Shown here in pieces: positions 45,146-56,325 of a DNA stretch of 64,000 nt. A model generated the notes under the pieces. The model saw nothing but the letters and a program-made list of their open reading frames with translations. It made no database searches and was not told the origin of the DNA. A program made the translations under genes and the position numbers. Position 1 is the first letter of the stretch. The number at the start of each line of letters is the position of its first letter. Source of the DNA: Zygaena filipendulae (Eukaryota; Arthropoda; Insecta; Lepidoptera; Zygaenidae); the NCBI GenBank assembly GCA_907165275.2, contig OU015658.1, forward strand, positions 260,501 through 324,500, in the 5' to 3' direction.

Positions 45146-46229
45146 TCCTCCTCCTTTTTTGGAAGTCGGTTGAAAAGTATACACACGAAGTCACTAAAGG
45201 TTATTTGCGGGAACAGCTCGCGAGCAGTGTTGCCAACGTTGAAATATTGCAGCAATCACACAATATCAGTGCCAACGTTCTCGTGGCAACATTCGGAATA
45301 AAGAAAGAGATTGATTTATAGACAGAAACTAATTTAAAATCGAAATTTATTCCATCCTGTGAAACTAACTTAAAAACAAATTGGTTTTTTGCATATCGAT
45401 AGAATACGTGAACAGTATAATTTATATTTTTTAACCGAATTCCAAAAAGGAGGAGGATCTCCATTCGGCTGTTTTTTTTTTTATGTATGTTCACCGATTA
45501 CTCGAAGACGGTTGGTCCGATTTGGAAAATTCTTTTTTTGTTTAAAAGGGTCTGAAGTTAGTCACATTGCCACCAAATCGGGATCTGATGATGGATCTTG
45601 GAGAAATCGAGGGAACTCTTCAAAAATTATAGGCAGACCTATAGCGATTCGGGTATTTTTTGTAGTAAATCGTTAATTTTACACATAGCTGTTCCCCTCG
45701 GTTTCATACGAGTGGTTTTCGGAATATTAAGTGGGAAATAAATGCAGCTTTAAAAAGCTAAAAAAGCTATTTTTTCATTTATAACAAATCCAATAAATAA
45801 TGACATCAAACATCCAGAGAGCTTTCATACTAAAACCACGACCGCTGACGTCAGCCAGGGTGTCTTTGTTCGTCTTTTAGATCCACAATACTAAATAGGT
45901 CACGTGATCACGTGTTACCAATGAGGAGGCATTGGCAACTGTAGGTCGTCTTACAAAAAGCCGCAAATCGCAAAGGTAGAGTCGGCAACAAAACTATGTA
46001 AATGCTTTTGCCACTCGTTGAACTTCACTACATAAAACAAATTCCTCCGCCAAGTCAGTCTGTCTGTCTGTCTATTCGCAATAAACTCAAAAACTACTCC
46101 CCGGTTTTTATGCAGTTTTCACCAATAGATAGAGTGATTCAAGAGGAAGGTCAAGGTATATGATTTGTCAAGGCTTGTGTAAATTGGTTAAAATATAACA
46201 ATAATTAGTTGGAAGTGTCGGATAAGGTA

Positions 46230-46395
46230 AGTATCTACTTCGTTACACTTTCGCGTTAAGTATACAACCGACCATCATAAAATTTTGCATAGACGTTGTC
46301 CAGGGGTACAGAGAAGGACATGGGTATTTTTACTCCTGATGCCTGCAGGATCTCCTAAATTAAAGCGATTGAAGCCGCGGGGAGCAGCAAGTTAT
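46230..46395 (+). mobile_element. LEP1-like repeat
   Basis: TTCGTTACACTTTCGCGTTA, CCGACCATCATAAAATTTTG, TGTCCAGGGGTACAGAGAAG and GATTGAAGCCGCGGGGAGCA follow the element's order. The terminal CTAGT is mutated. Confidence 0.6.
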
Positions 46396-46599
46396 TACTA
46401 TTGCAGTAAGATTCAATGACTGTCACAGGGGGCATTTCATATGAAGCGGACAGGAAAAAAAAGTGAAGTTAGGAAATTTGTTCATATGCGGGTTATTTAT
46501 ACCTCTAGTAGGTATGAAAGTATACGTATACGTAATATTTTTCTTCTACGATGTCTATTTTCAAAATTATGGGCCCTTGAAAAATAATCATAATGTAGC

Positions 46600-46745
46600 A
46601 TATTTCCGATGCTAACCGTACGTGACGTGGCCAATTTGATTAATTGGGGGCGCGCGGTTCGATTCGGCAAAATCAATTAGCAATTAGGGAAATAGCCAAG
46701 ACTTCCATGATTGCGCTCGTTCTTTTCCCTAATAGACACATAAGT
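46600..46745. promoter_or_regulatory. Non-repetitive block with clustered ATTA cores
   Basis: CGTACGTGACGTGGCCAATT, GATTAATTGGGGGCGCGCGG, AAAATCAATTAGCAATTAGG are packed within about 90 bases. Four or more TAATT/AATTA cores lie with a CRE-like TGACGT and a CCAAT box. It belongs to no repeat family seen here. A conserved enhancer is plausible but untested. Confidence 0.25.
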
Positions 46746-46919
46746 TATTCTATATCAGCAAACGATGGATATGACAAAGAATATGAAATTTAGATATCAC
46801 ATACTTATGACACAGAAATGTTAAATTATATTTTTGTGGTACAATGATTATACATCGACACATTCATAAAGATGGCTCTGTACAATGATAGTGAAAGGAA
46901 AACTATAAAAAATACAAAA

Positions 46920-47070
46920 ATCGCTATAGGTGTACCTATAATTTTTGAAGAGTTCCCTCGATTACTCCAAGATCCCATCATCAGATCTCGACTTGGTGAC
47001 AATGGAATTAATTTCGGAGTATCTCCTTTCAAACAAAAAAACAATTTTTGAAATCGCTCCATTCGGAAAC
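46920..47070 (-). repeat. Dispersed CGATTACTC repeat family
   Basis: This segment (AAGAGTTCCCTCGATTACTC CAAGATCCCATCATCAGATC) recurs in reverse orientation at 45480-45670 and with decay at 44720-44870 and 49080-49160. It belongs to the same larger repeat as the AACCGACTTCC motif. The class is unknown. Confidence 0.6.
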
Positions 47071-47834
47071 CGTGAAATACGTATTATTGTTGAGTAGTTC
47101 CAATGAGCATATTCTGTGGTCTAAAAAAAAACCATAACATAATGTAGATCTATCTTATTTATCACTCTCAAAATTAAAAACTACTTTTAGGAGTTTTGTC
47201 TCTGCTATCTGAAATATGTACCTACTGTTAATGTAGGTATACTTATTGGATTTTTTTAAAAATCCACCAAAAACTACTGAACATTTCATTTTATTTTCAC
47301 AGTTGTCCACCTACCTAACAGGCTTGTTCAAAAGTGATACGTAATTTCTATAAAGCGGCAGTGGCGCCAGTGTATAATAATTTCAAACGGTTTTCATAGA
47401 CAAACACAACTTTGAGATCATTTCTAAAATTTCACTTAATTGAACTCAGCCACGCTGTTGCTCCCAAGAGATAGATTCTAGCCCTCGCAAGTTCAACCAT
47501 CATGAATTTTAATTTAGGCATGTAATCAATAACTTAGAGAATAACACAAAAACCCTTTCTCAATTGCATAAATGAAACAATCTACCTATAATATCAAATA
47601 AACCAAATCTCTGTAGACACGTTCGTTCTTTAGATCTGTTCAAAAGAATTCAGCTCTTGATTCAATGTAATAAGAGTGAAATTTAGTTATCTGTTCACAA
47701 TGATCAGAGTTGTGGCGCTTGTCAATCCGAAATAGTGATTCGTTCACATTCTCATCCATTCGTTCGATGAGTCTGTTGAATAACAGATAACAGATAGGGT
47801 TGTCAGGCACCAGGCACGCAATTCATTTCTGAAG

Positions 47835-48085
47835 TGAAACTCCTTCGACGGGGACTAACTGTGGCTTGTCACTGTATCGGAACATAACTGTCAATGGTAC
47901 ATTGACAGAAGGCGGCCGTACGTCACACGAAGCTCGGAGTGCTAAGAGATACCTACCGAACTTAAACACGTTAACTTAAAACTTAAAAACGTTAAACATC
48001 TGTAATTAATTTAATATTAAGATATCTTAAATAAACATACTAAAGTCAATATCCTCGTGTTTGATTGACAACAATACATGGCGCA
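47835..48085 (+). mobile_element. Possible LTR plus primer-binding site remnant
   Basis: An LTR-like stretch contains TGTGGCTTGTCACTGTATCG and an AATAAA at about 48030. It ends GACAACAATACA and is directly followed by TGGCGCAGCCGGTAGGATGC, a TGG-starting sequence of the kind found as the primer-binding site of insect gypsy elements. No second LTR and no coding region follows. Confidence 0.4.
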
Positions 48086-48564
48086 GCCGGTAGGATGCTA
48101 GTTCAAACCTCGTGATTCTTCTGAACTTATTTTATCAATTTCAATGACAATATACAACTTACGCGAAATAATGGACTCATAATCTTCCAGTGAGTAAGGA
48201 CAAAATCTTAAAAAACGCTAACGAGTCCCCCAAACTCATTGCTTATCGATATAGGTTTAAGATATTTTCATTCTCTTTGTCTTTTGTGGAAATTTTGCCC
48301 GATGTGGCAACCCTGCGGCCCGGTTCCGGGGGATCGCTAACGACCCGAGCAAATGGCGTCGTATTAAGGTAAATAGTGGTCATTCGGATACGAGCGGCCA
48401 CTGTTCCAGTAAATCTTATTCAATTGACTATATCAGAGAAATCTTTAACAGCCAGATAACATCGCTCGGAGTCTTTTAGAGAGAGCTTTGTTCTGCAACG
48501 GTAGTGTGGATTCTACTGGAGAATTTGTTGCGCTGCTTCTACTCTCTATAGCACCCTTAGTCAA

Positions 48565-48915
48565 GTCGACAATCCTTGATCGTTAATGCTATAGGAAACT
48601 AAGGAACGTATCGTCAACGTCATGTCACGTGGTCACGAATAATTTGACTCTCGATTGGACAATTTTATGTGACCACGTGATAAGGCGATATACGTTCCTT
48701 AGTTTTTAACCGACTTCCAAAAAGGCTTGTCACCGACTTCATATCGAAAAGTGGTAGCACAAACCAATAATAGTATTACGTGTATTTTTGTCTATTGAAT
48801 TAGATCGGTATTTTGTTATTTTGAGCTTTTTAGTTTTGTGTTTTTGGAAGTCGGTTTTAATTTTTTTTGTTAAAAATTTGTTTTCTGTAGTGTTAACAAT
48901 CATAGATTGTCGACT
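48565..48915. mobile_element. Family A MITE copy 4 with nested insertion
   Basis: The left arm ATGCTATAGGAAACTAAGGA and TCATGTCACGTGGTCACGAA is mirrored by TATGTGACCACGTGATAAGG and TACGTTCCTTAGTTTTT. The right arm then breaks off and resumes at about 48878 (TTTTCTGTAGTGTTAACAAT CATAGATTGTCGACTTGGC). The interruption is the element at 48704-48877. Confidence 0.7.
48704..48877. mobile_element. Small TIR element AACCGACTTCCAAAA
   Basis: It begins TTTAACCGACTTCCAAAAAG and ends with the inverse TTTTTGGAAGTCGGTTTTAA. It sits inside the right arm of the family A MITE. The same AACCGACTTCCAAAAAGGAGGAGG motif starts or ends repeats near 45150, 45440, 49395 and 54975. Confidence 0.65.
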
Positions 48916-50204
48916 TGGCTAAAGGGGTAGAAAGTTGTGAACCGCGGACGTTATATGGATGCTGATATAATTAGTGTACCAATATCTAATCTTATTGACC
49001 TCAAAAAGGGCCATACCTTAAGGATCAACTTTGTATAAAATAAGCAAAATTTTAACAAAAAAAATATTAAACCGACTTCAAGAGTCCCGTTTTCTATCTC
49101 CGAAACTCATCATGAAAAATGGGACCATTTCGAAATAAACCCAAAAACTTGCAAAAAAAGAATTTTGCAAATCCATCCATATAATATTTATTTTTATTTA
49201 TTTATTTAAAGTAAATATACATTGTTTTTTCGTTAGAAATTTCTTATAGGTGTTAAAAACCTTTACAGGTTTGCCCAAACACCGCCATTCGTCATTAACA
49301 CCACTTAAAAACTAGACAAGGTCTTACTTATTTACACGGAGTTATTCCCGAACATACGTTAAAAAATATATATATTATAATCATCCGAATTGATAACCTC
49401 CTCCTTTTTGAAGTCGATTAATTATTTGACATTGACTAGTGAAGAAAATAAACTCATGACCCTCCTTTATTATATAGAATGTCTTTGCTCATGACAGTCT
49501 GCCGGGTGATGGAAAGGGAATGGATATGTCGACATCTTTAGTAAATGGATTACATGGGCGTTCTTAAAAAAGGCATACAAGAGCGGGGTTTTGAATGTAG
49601 ATATTATTAAATACACTAAGGTGGCCCTCAGTGTATTTTGTGTTAAAGGTGACCAAACGTCAAACAAGAAGCGTAACGCTAAATCATCAATTATCGCCTC
49701 AAACACCTGGGCCTTTTCATGAACCTTCTCTTTAGATATAGTTACCGATTTTATGATGCTCGTTTTTTATGACCTATTACTTGGAATGCTGGACGCAAAA
49801 GAAAAACTCATTTTCCACACAAATACCTAGTAGGTACTAAGGTAGGTAATAAGGTATACAACTGTAACGAGGCGGCTATATGCCAGTCGTTATGATGTCC
49901 TGCCTCATTTCTAATACCTTTTTATTATAAAAATCTGTTCTTTTTATACTTGTCATTCTTTTTATTAATTCAAAATTGATGTATTTTTATATATTTCTTG
50001 ACTTTGACGGACTCTGATTCTGAATCTCCTAGATACACATAAAAAATTTATAAGTATATCTAATAAATTATATTATTCAATTATATTATTTAATAAATTC
50101 TTTTATTATAAAAAGAGAACTTTTAAAATCTATTTATTTACTTATTAAAGCTAGCCAAAGGCATATATCTACTTTCGAACCTTACACAACTCCGTATTAT
50201 ATAT

Positions 50205-50420
50205 ACATACTAGCTGTGCCCCGCGGTATCACCCGCGTGAGTTTCGGAGTTCCCGCGGGGATTCCGGGATGATAAATAGATAGTAGCCGATTCTCAGACC
50301 TACTGAATATCCATATCAATTTTTTTTTTATTTATATTTATATTTCATAAAAATCGGTCGAGCCGTTTCGGAGGAGTTAAATTACAAACACCGTGACACG
50401 AGAATTTTATATATTAGATT
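50205..50420 (-). mobile_element. LEP1-like repeat
   Basis: It starts ACTAGCTGTGCCCCGCGGTA TCACCCGCG, then GGAGTTCCCGCGGGGATTCC, TCGGTCGAGCCGTTTCGGAG and ends near TATATTAGATTATGG. It is a reverse-oriented copy with a good 3' end. Confidence 0.7.
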
Positions 50421-50779
50421 ATGGTATGTATTATACGCATATCGTTTGGTGGTGAGTAAAGTTAGACATAAAAAGAAGAACAATTTATATTTATATAATT
50501 GGGATATAAAAGTTTACGACCGAAGGTATACTTACTTCATAATGACAGCTTTGAGAATAAAATGACAAACTAGCGGATGCCCGCGGTTTCGCTCATGTGA
50601 ATTTCTACAAAATATGATCATAATGCCTCAGCTATTTATATGTGTAGTACCTATCACCATTAATTTGCAGGGATCTGTAGTCAACTAACCAAAATATATA
50701 CGTAAACCTTTATAATATAATATATACGTAATTCGTCATCTGCGTCCGTCTGTTTGTGTTGCATGTCATTTTATAAGTA

Positions 50780-50985
50780 GACTAGCTGTGCCCCGCGATT
50801 TCACCCGCGGTAATTTCGTAGTTCCCGCGGGAATTCTGGGAAAAAAGTACCCTATGTGTTAATCTGATGTATAAGCTATATTATTGTAAAGTTTCATTTA
50901 AATCCATCGAGTAGTTTTTGCGTGAAAGTGCAACAAACATCCATACATTCTTACAAACTTTCGCGTTTATAATATCAGGATGCTA
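50780..50985 (-). mobile_element. LEP1-like repeat
   Basis: It starts ACTAGCTGTGCCCCGCGATT TCACCCGCGG, with GTTCCCGCGGGAATTCTGGG, TCATTTAAATCCATCGAGTA and ACAAACTTTCGCGTTTATAA. It is one of the more complete copies. A shorter decayed piece lies at about 50565-50640. Confidence 0.72.
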
Positions 50986-51374
50986 TTTTTCAGTTCAGCC
51001 AGTGTGAAAATGAACAGACAGAGTTACTTTTGCATTCATATTGTTAGTATGTACACCTTAAAACTTAAAGCTTTAATTTTTATGTATTCCCAGATCTTAT
51101 TCGCATATAAAAACTCCATCAGTGTCTGATTTGCTGGCCGCTGCTTTACCTTACTATTCTTAGTCCATTTGTAATTTACCGCTGTCTCAAAAAGTATTGG
51201 CATAAAAAAAATGAAGAAGACAAAAAAGTCAATTTGTTTGTCTGAAGAAGCGTGATTAAATGACGCGGTGTCCATTTCCAACGAGTTTTGGGTGTTGCCA
51301 ATTAAAAATTTGTGAAATCAGAGAGTAGAGACGCTGTATGTACCTATTTAGGGCTTTGTTGCAATTTTTCAGCT

Positions 51375-51720
51375 GGGAAAGTAATTGACTAGTTTCCTGG
51401 GTAAAAAAAATCAAAATTCTATTTAGTCCGTCAGTTAGATAATAAAAAAATAAAAGACACGTATTTTTTGCTTTTTTAAAATAATGGAAATATGCATAGA
51501 TAAAGCGCATTAAAGTTTAGGGTGGGGGACTCGTGATGTCACAGCTCGCTATAACGTGCGAACAAACTGTAGCGAGGCGTGACGTCATGGGAAATTTCGA
51601 CTTGATATATCTCCGTTATTTTTTGGTTACATAAAAAATAAAAAAATACGTGTCCAATATTTTTTAATAATCTACAAAACGGACAAAAAAAGAAAATTTA
51701 GGAAACTAGCCTATTGTACC
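51375..51720. mobile_element. Family B palindromic element, full copy 1
   Basis: The outer arms GACTAGTTTCCT and AGGAAACTAGCC face each other. Inner arms pair GTCCGTCAGTTAGATAATAA with TTTAATAATCTACAAAACGG AC, and GACACGTATTTTTT with its inverse. The centre has GATGTCACAG and GTGACGTCATG. Length is about 345 bases, with no ORF of note. Confidence 0.7.
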
Positions 51721-51744
51721 TAATTAGGTATTATATGTATAGAC

Positions 51745-52000
51745 TAGCTATCCCGCGCGGTTTCACCCGCGATATTTTCCAAGTTTCCGCGGCATTGTTC
51801 CATACAAACTTTGCAACCCCTTTTCATCCCCTTAGGGGTTGAATTTTCAAAAATCCTTTCTTATCGGATACCTACGTTATACAAATAACACACTCTCCAA
51901 GTTTCAGGTCTCTACGATCAGCGGTTTAGGCTGTGCGTTGATCCATCAGTTATTCAGGACAAAGCGTTTTATATGTACAGAAGATAGATAGATAGATATT
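51745..52000 (-). mobile_element. LEP1-like repeat variant
   Basis: It starts ACTAGCTATCCCGCGCGGTT TCACCCGCG, then CATACAAACTTTGCAACCCC TTTTCATCCC and CTCTACGATCAGCGGTTTAG. The body differs from the standard copies, so this may be a related subfamily sharing the same end. A similar body scrap is at 59150-59215. Confidence 0.6.
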
Positions 52001-52864
52001 GTAAGAAATTGGAAACTTAAGAAAATTATGAAATAAATGAATATCAATCATATAAATTAATATATTATAGTCTTTTTTTAATGATTAAAAAAAAAAAAAA
52101 TGTCCTTAAAATCTGGTTTGCACATTTTCCGTTATTTATTTATTCTTCTTGCACAAAAAGTACAAATGGCGAACTTAATGCCTTGCGGCATTCTCTGACA
52201 GTTAACCATTGGGTTGACAGAGAGATAAAAGAGATTTCTCACATAACAAGTAACGAAACTTTGTGGTGCTGGAATTCTTTTCGCCCTCCATTTTTTCCGC
52301 AGCGAGCGCAGGCGCCATTTTCCCGGAAAGGGCGGGAAACGTGCGAAGCTTCCCCAGCACCGGACCGCAGCACACACGTCCGGATACCGGAATTACCGGA
52401 TACCGGTTTTTTTTTTTTATTAAACAAAGAACGCTTCCGAAAGATAGTTTCAAGAAAATTATTTTCAGCTTGGAAAATAGAGTAAATGGTGCTTTTGGAG
52501 GACAGGCGTGAGGCTGCGAGTGTAGTTGTGTGTGTGTGACTGAGGTGTGTTGTTGCACATTTATTTCATTACACAATTTTTTCAGACTTATCCAATTTGA
52601 ATTTTTTTTTGTGAAATGAGGATCAGTTGCGAAATATACGGCGACTATTATGTTGGAGAATTTATCAAATATACGTATAGGTAATGAGGAAGTAGGAATC
52701 AGCAGGCCACTTAAGAGTGCCTGATACTTTCAACTTTCTCACATTCACGAACGAAGAAGTAGTTAGAAAATCCCAAGCGCGATTAGCAAAGAATTTTTGT
52801 TTTTATCATTGAGTAAAAATGATCTTTGCGCGTTTTCTATACTTATATTATAACGAAGAAAGAT

Positions 52865-53046
52865 TTAATTTTTTGTTTGTTTGTTTGTTTGTTACGGTTT
52901 ATCTTAAAAACTGCAGGACCAATTTTAAAAATTCTTTCACCATTAGGTAGCTACATTATCCCTCAGTAATATAGGCTATATTGTAATCCGGAATTCCCGC
53001 GGGAACTCCGAAATTATCGTGGGCGAAACCGCGCAGGACAGCTAGT
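52865..53046 (+). mobile_element. LEP1-like repeat
   Basis: GTTTGTTTGTTTGTTTGTTA starts the copy; CGGAATTCCCGCGGGAACTC and GGGCGAAACCGCGCAGGACA GCTAGT end it. The middle portion is shared with the 62.4-kb copy. Confidence 0.65.
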
Positions 53047-53389
53047 ATTTATTAAAATAATATGATAGTAGATATTATCATAAAACTTTGCGCTGTCTCT
53101 TTCGCGCTTCAGCGCTCCGTCTTGCCCAGGGTGAAATGACAACAGTTCGTGGGAAACAAAAAGATTTGACATGTGCGAATAGAAGGACCATCAAAATCTC
53201 GCATGAAAGAACTTATAATTAACCCTATACTTTTTCAGTCAGACTTTGCTACATTTCCGTGGCTTTTCGTTTAAATATTAACATCTCATCCCAAGTGTAA
53301 TCCCAACAAAAAGATAAATGCACACACGCAAACATACACACAGACCAACTAAACAGTAGGTAGGTAGCCGACTGAAGCAGACAAACGTA

Positions 53390-53680
53390 CATTTTCTCCG
53401 CGCCGCAATCTCCCGAGTGGAAATTACTCTGAAAACTGCAACGGGAGAAAAAGGGAAAAGCCGAAATCTCTCTCCGCGGGGCAATCTCCAGTAGCGCCCG
53501 GGTGGTGGGCATTTTAATGTAGTTTATATCATCTAGAGAGCAGTTTAACCCGCCGCGCGCCGCTCGCCCGGCTAACTGTACTGTAGATAAAGGGGCGGTA
53601 AATAGTGTAGCTAATTTTGCTGTAACAACTCCGCGGCGGAGCGGCGTAACTAACTGCTACGGCCTGAAAAAAGTTTTCGT
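53390..53680. promoter_or_regulatory. CpG-rich unique stretch, possible promoter/enhancer
   Basis: This is the only non-repetitive stretch of 42.4-64 kb with dense CpG (CCCGCCGCGCGCCGCTCGCC CGG, CTCCGCGGCGGAGCGGCG). It stands out against the AT-rich background and matches no repeat family seen elsewhere in the window. It could mark the 5' end of an LRP2 transcript or an enhancer. That is inference only; no TATA box or exon is proven. Confidence 0.25.
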
Positions 53681-54074
53681 ATACAGGTTGAAATTAGGCT
53701 TGCCACTCGTACATATCTATACTTAGTATTATACTATTTATAGTCAATACTACTTTATATTATAGAAAAAATATAGTACGAAAAAGATTTTTTTAAATTT
53801 TTATCTCTTACTAGCTGTACCCCGCGGTCTAATTACTCCATAAAACTCCATAAAACAGTCTTATTTACTCCATAAAACAACAGCTAATTAGCCCGTTAAA
53901 AAGTCCCGTCGATATCGGTCCAACCGTTTCGGAGATTCATCCGCGTGAGTTGTGGAATTCCCGCAGGAACTCCAAACTTTTTTTATATAAACCTTGTCCT
54001 GACAATAACGAACACAAAAAAAAAACAATTATCCAATTTGGTGCAGTCGTTTGGAAGTTATGCGCTTAGCAACA

Positions 54075-54410
54075 ATGGTAGCTGCTCATCAAACCATTTT
54101 CCTAAGAACTCCACTTAAACAATTTGCTGTGATTATAGACTACCAGTTGTAATTAAAGTAAAACAAGTCTTGCTTATATTTATTTCTCACTTATATCTAA
54201 CTACCAGGAGAGCATGAGCAGCCGGTAGCTGCACAACAAACCATTTTTCTGATCTTTCTAAAGTCTCCACTAAAACAATTTGCACCTAGTTTATACGACT
54301 TGTAAGACCGCTGTAATTAAAACGAAAACCAAAGTACGAGTCTTGCTTATATTTATTTCTCTCTTATATCCAACTACCAGGAGAGCATAAGTGGATGGTA
54401 GCTGCACATC
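54075..54410 (+). repeat. Tandem duplication, units of about 147 and 174 bases
   Basis: GGTAGCTGCTCATCAAACCA at about 54075 recurs as GGTAGCTGCACAACAAACCA at about 54222 and as GGTAGCTGCACATC at about 54396. The ends TCTTGCTTATATTTATTTCT and ACTACCAGGAGAGCAT recur in both units. Confidence 0.75.
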
Positions 54411-55489
54411 TATCTCCGGGACTCCAATCCCTCCATCCAACGCGAGCCGACTTATGGTTTTGTCGTTCCACTGCCAGACTCTCAATTCTAAAAGAGCGCT
54501 TACATAGGCACAAGAATAGCGTTTTGTTCAGCCAATTTTTCGCTCCGCTTACAAGTACCGAGTACGTAATAATATCTTGTTTATTTATTACTGGTTTCCG
54601 CCTTTTCGCAATTATTATTGGGTGCAATAGGCATGATGAATAAATTTTTATTTTTAGTCCGTCTTTTAGATTTATAAAAACTATTGTACACATATTAGAT
54701 CATTAAAAACTCTAGTCATAATAATATATTGCTAGTAATTATTGCAAAACCTATTGTGATTCAATGCCAAATTAATTTTTATTTTTTTATTATAATGATT
54801 TTTTAAAACATTAAACTTTGCACCGTTTCGTGGAACCTTTTCTATTTAATTCGCTACCTATAATCTCTTAAGAAATTTTATTTCCATAATATCTATTTAC
54901 GTATGGTATAATGACTGCAAAAAAGTATTGACGAGTATCTAATTATCTAACATTCGAGATTTACTTTTTTAACAGACTTCAAAAATAGAGGAGGTTCTTG
55001 ATTTGATCGATATACATATACCTAAATACGTTTTCTTTTTATAGCTTGCGAGTAAGTATATGCCAAACTTTTTTTTGAGAACGCTATCGCCAACGCTCCG
55101 CTTGTGTTTGTGTCGGCACCGCAAACGTAGAGAGCGTTGAAACAATTTCGCAGACAACAAAATAAATTGTTGTGCGCGTCTCGTGGGGATTGTTTTTAAA
55201 TTTCGTTACAGAAAACTTGGCGACATCGTCTCGGAGCCAATGAGAGTGTGATGGCGATACACAAGAATGCATACGTGCGACAGAGACACGAGATGTCAAG
55301 ACGAACTCGCCCTAATATGGAACACGGCGAGTTCCAGAAGTGATCTCAGACAGCTAATGACAATGTGCTGTCTGCGGCAAGTTCAAAATTTTTCATTAAG
55401 ATGAAAAAAAGAAGAAATTCAAACTGCCAGTAGATACCTGACTGCAGTGTTTTAAAAATAGTTTAGTCGTGAAAGCTGGTTCCGCGGCA

Positions 55490-55790
55490 GCTTCTGCGGA
55501 GTCCCTCAAGGGGCGCAAATATAGGTCCCTTAGTGGGGACTTTATGTTTGAGCCATTTGGGGTCGAAACCCTGGGGCCTTTGGGGTCCAAGCGCCCGCCA
55601 ACTATATAAAGAGCTGGCGGTGCGACATGTTCGAGGCGTCGCGTGACCAGAAGGCTGGTGTTTACTTCGCCCAGCGAGCAAGCCTCGCTATCCAGCGGGG
55701 TAATGCCGCCAGCCTTTTGGGCACGCTTCCAGCTGTGGAGGACCTAGGTCAAATTTTTTATTTGTAAATATAGTTATTATTGTGAATTAT
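55490..55790 (+). mobile_element. Non-LTR retrotransposon 3' end
   Basis: The plus strand reads FEASRDQKAGVYFAQRASLA, IQRGNAASLLGTLPAVEDL and GQIFYL then stop. AIQRGNAAS.LGTLP is a recurrent C-terminal motif of an insect LINE group. Upstream the frame is broken (MFEPFGVETLGP in another frame). Confidence 0.6.
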
Positions 55791-55959
55791 TCATTACAGT
55801 AGTTTAACTAAGTACCAATCTTCAATAACAAGTTTATTACAATCCAATGTTAAAAACTTCAGTAAAACTATTATTTCTCTATGGCAATCATGAAATTACC
55901 ATTACTGCTTAGGCCCTTTCACTCCAAGCAATGCGTAATGCAAATTCATTTCATCCTAG

Positions 55960-56325
55960 TCAATCCTCCACGGTTTAATTTCAGTTTCCGTGGGAATTCC
56001 AGGATAAAAAGCATCCTTATGTCACTCAGGAACACTATATACTGATAGGTGAAATAACATTAAAAATTGGTGAAGTCGTTTTGTTATCCGTTAGGATAAA
56101 TTCAAAAAAAAAAGAAACAAAAATCCTACTAATATTATAAATGTGAGAGTGTGGATGTTTGGATGTTTGTTAATCCATCACGCAAAAACGGCTGAACGGA
56201 TTTGGACGAAATTTGGCATGCACGTTGTCAGGGGTACAGAGAAGGACATAGGGTACTTTTTATCCCGGAATTCGCATGGGAACTCCAAAATTACCGCGGG
56301 TGAAACCGCGCGGGATAGCTAGTAT
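55960..56325. mobile_element. Two LEP1-like repeats in opposite directions
   Basis: At 55960-56110 a reverse copy reads TTCAGTTTCCGTGGGAATTC CAGGATAAAAAGCATCC. At 56125-56325 a forward copy runs TCCTACTAATATTATAAATG ... TGGACGAAATTTGGCATGCA CGTTGTCAGGGGTACAG ... GGTGAAACCGCGCGGGATAG CTAGT. The forward copy is one of the best preserved. Confidence 0.72.

Noticed and set aside
52081..52485. 134-residue plus-strand ORF starting MIKKKKNVLKIW
   Set aside because: It starts in an oligo-A run, has no known domain, and competes with ORFs of similar size on the other strand. Nothing supports coding.
53249..53512. Minus-strand ORF with a hydrophobic stretch (MYVCLLQSATYLLFSWSVCM), considered as LRP2 signal-peptide exon
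   Set aside because: The hydrophobic part is followed by no phase-1 donor that joins W1, and the residues before and after do not resemble an LDLa.
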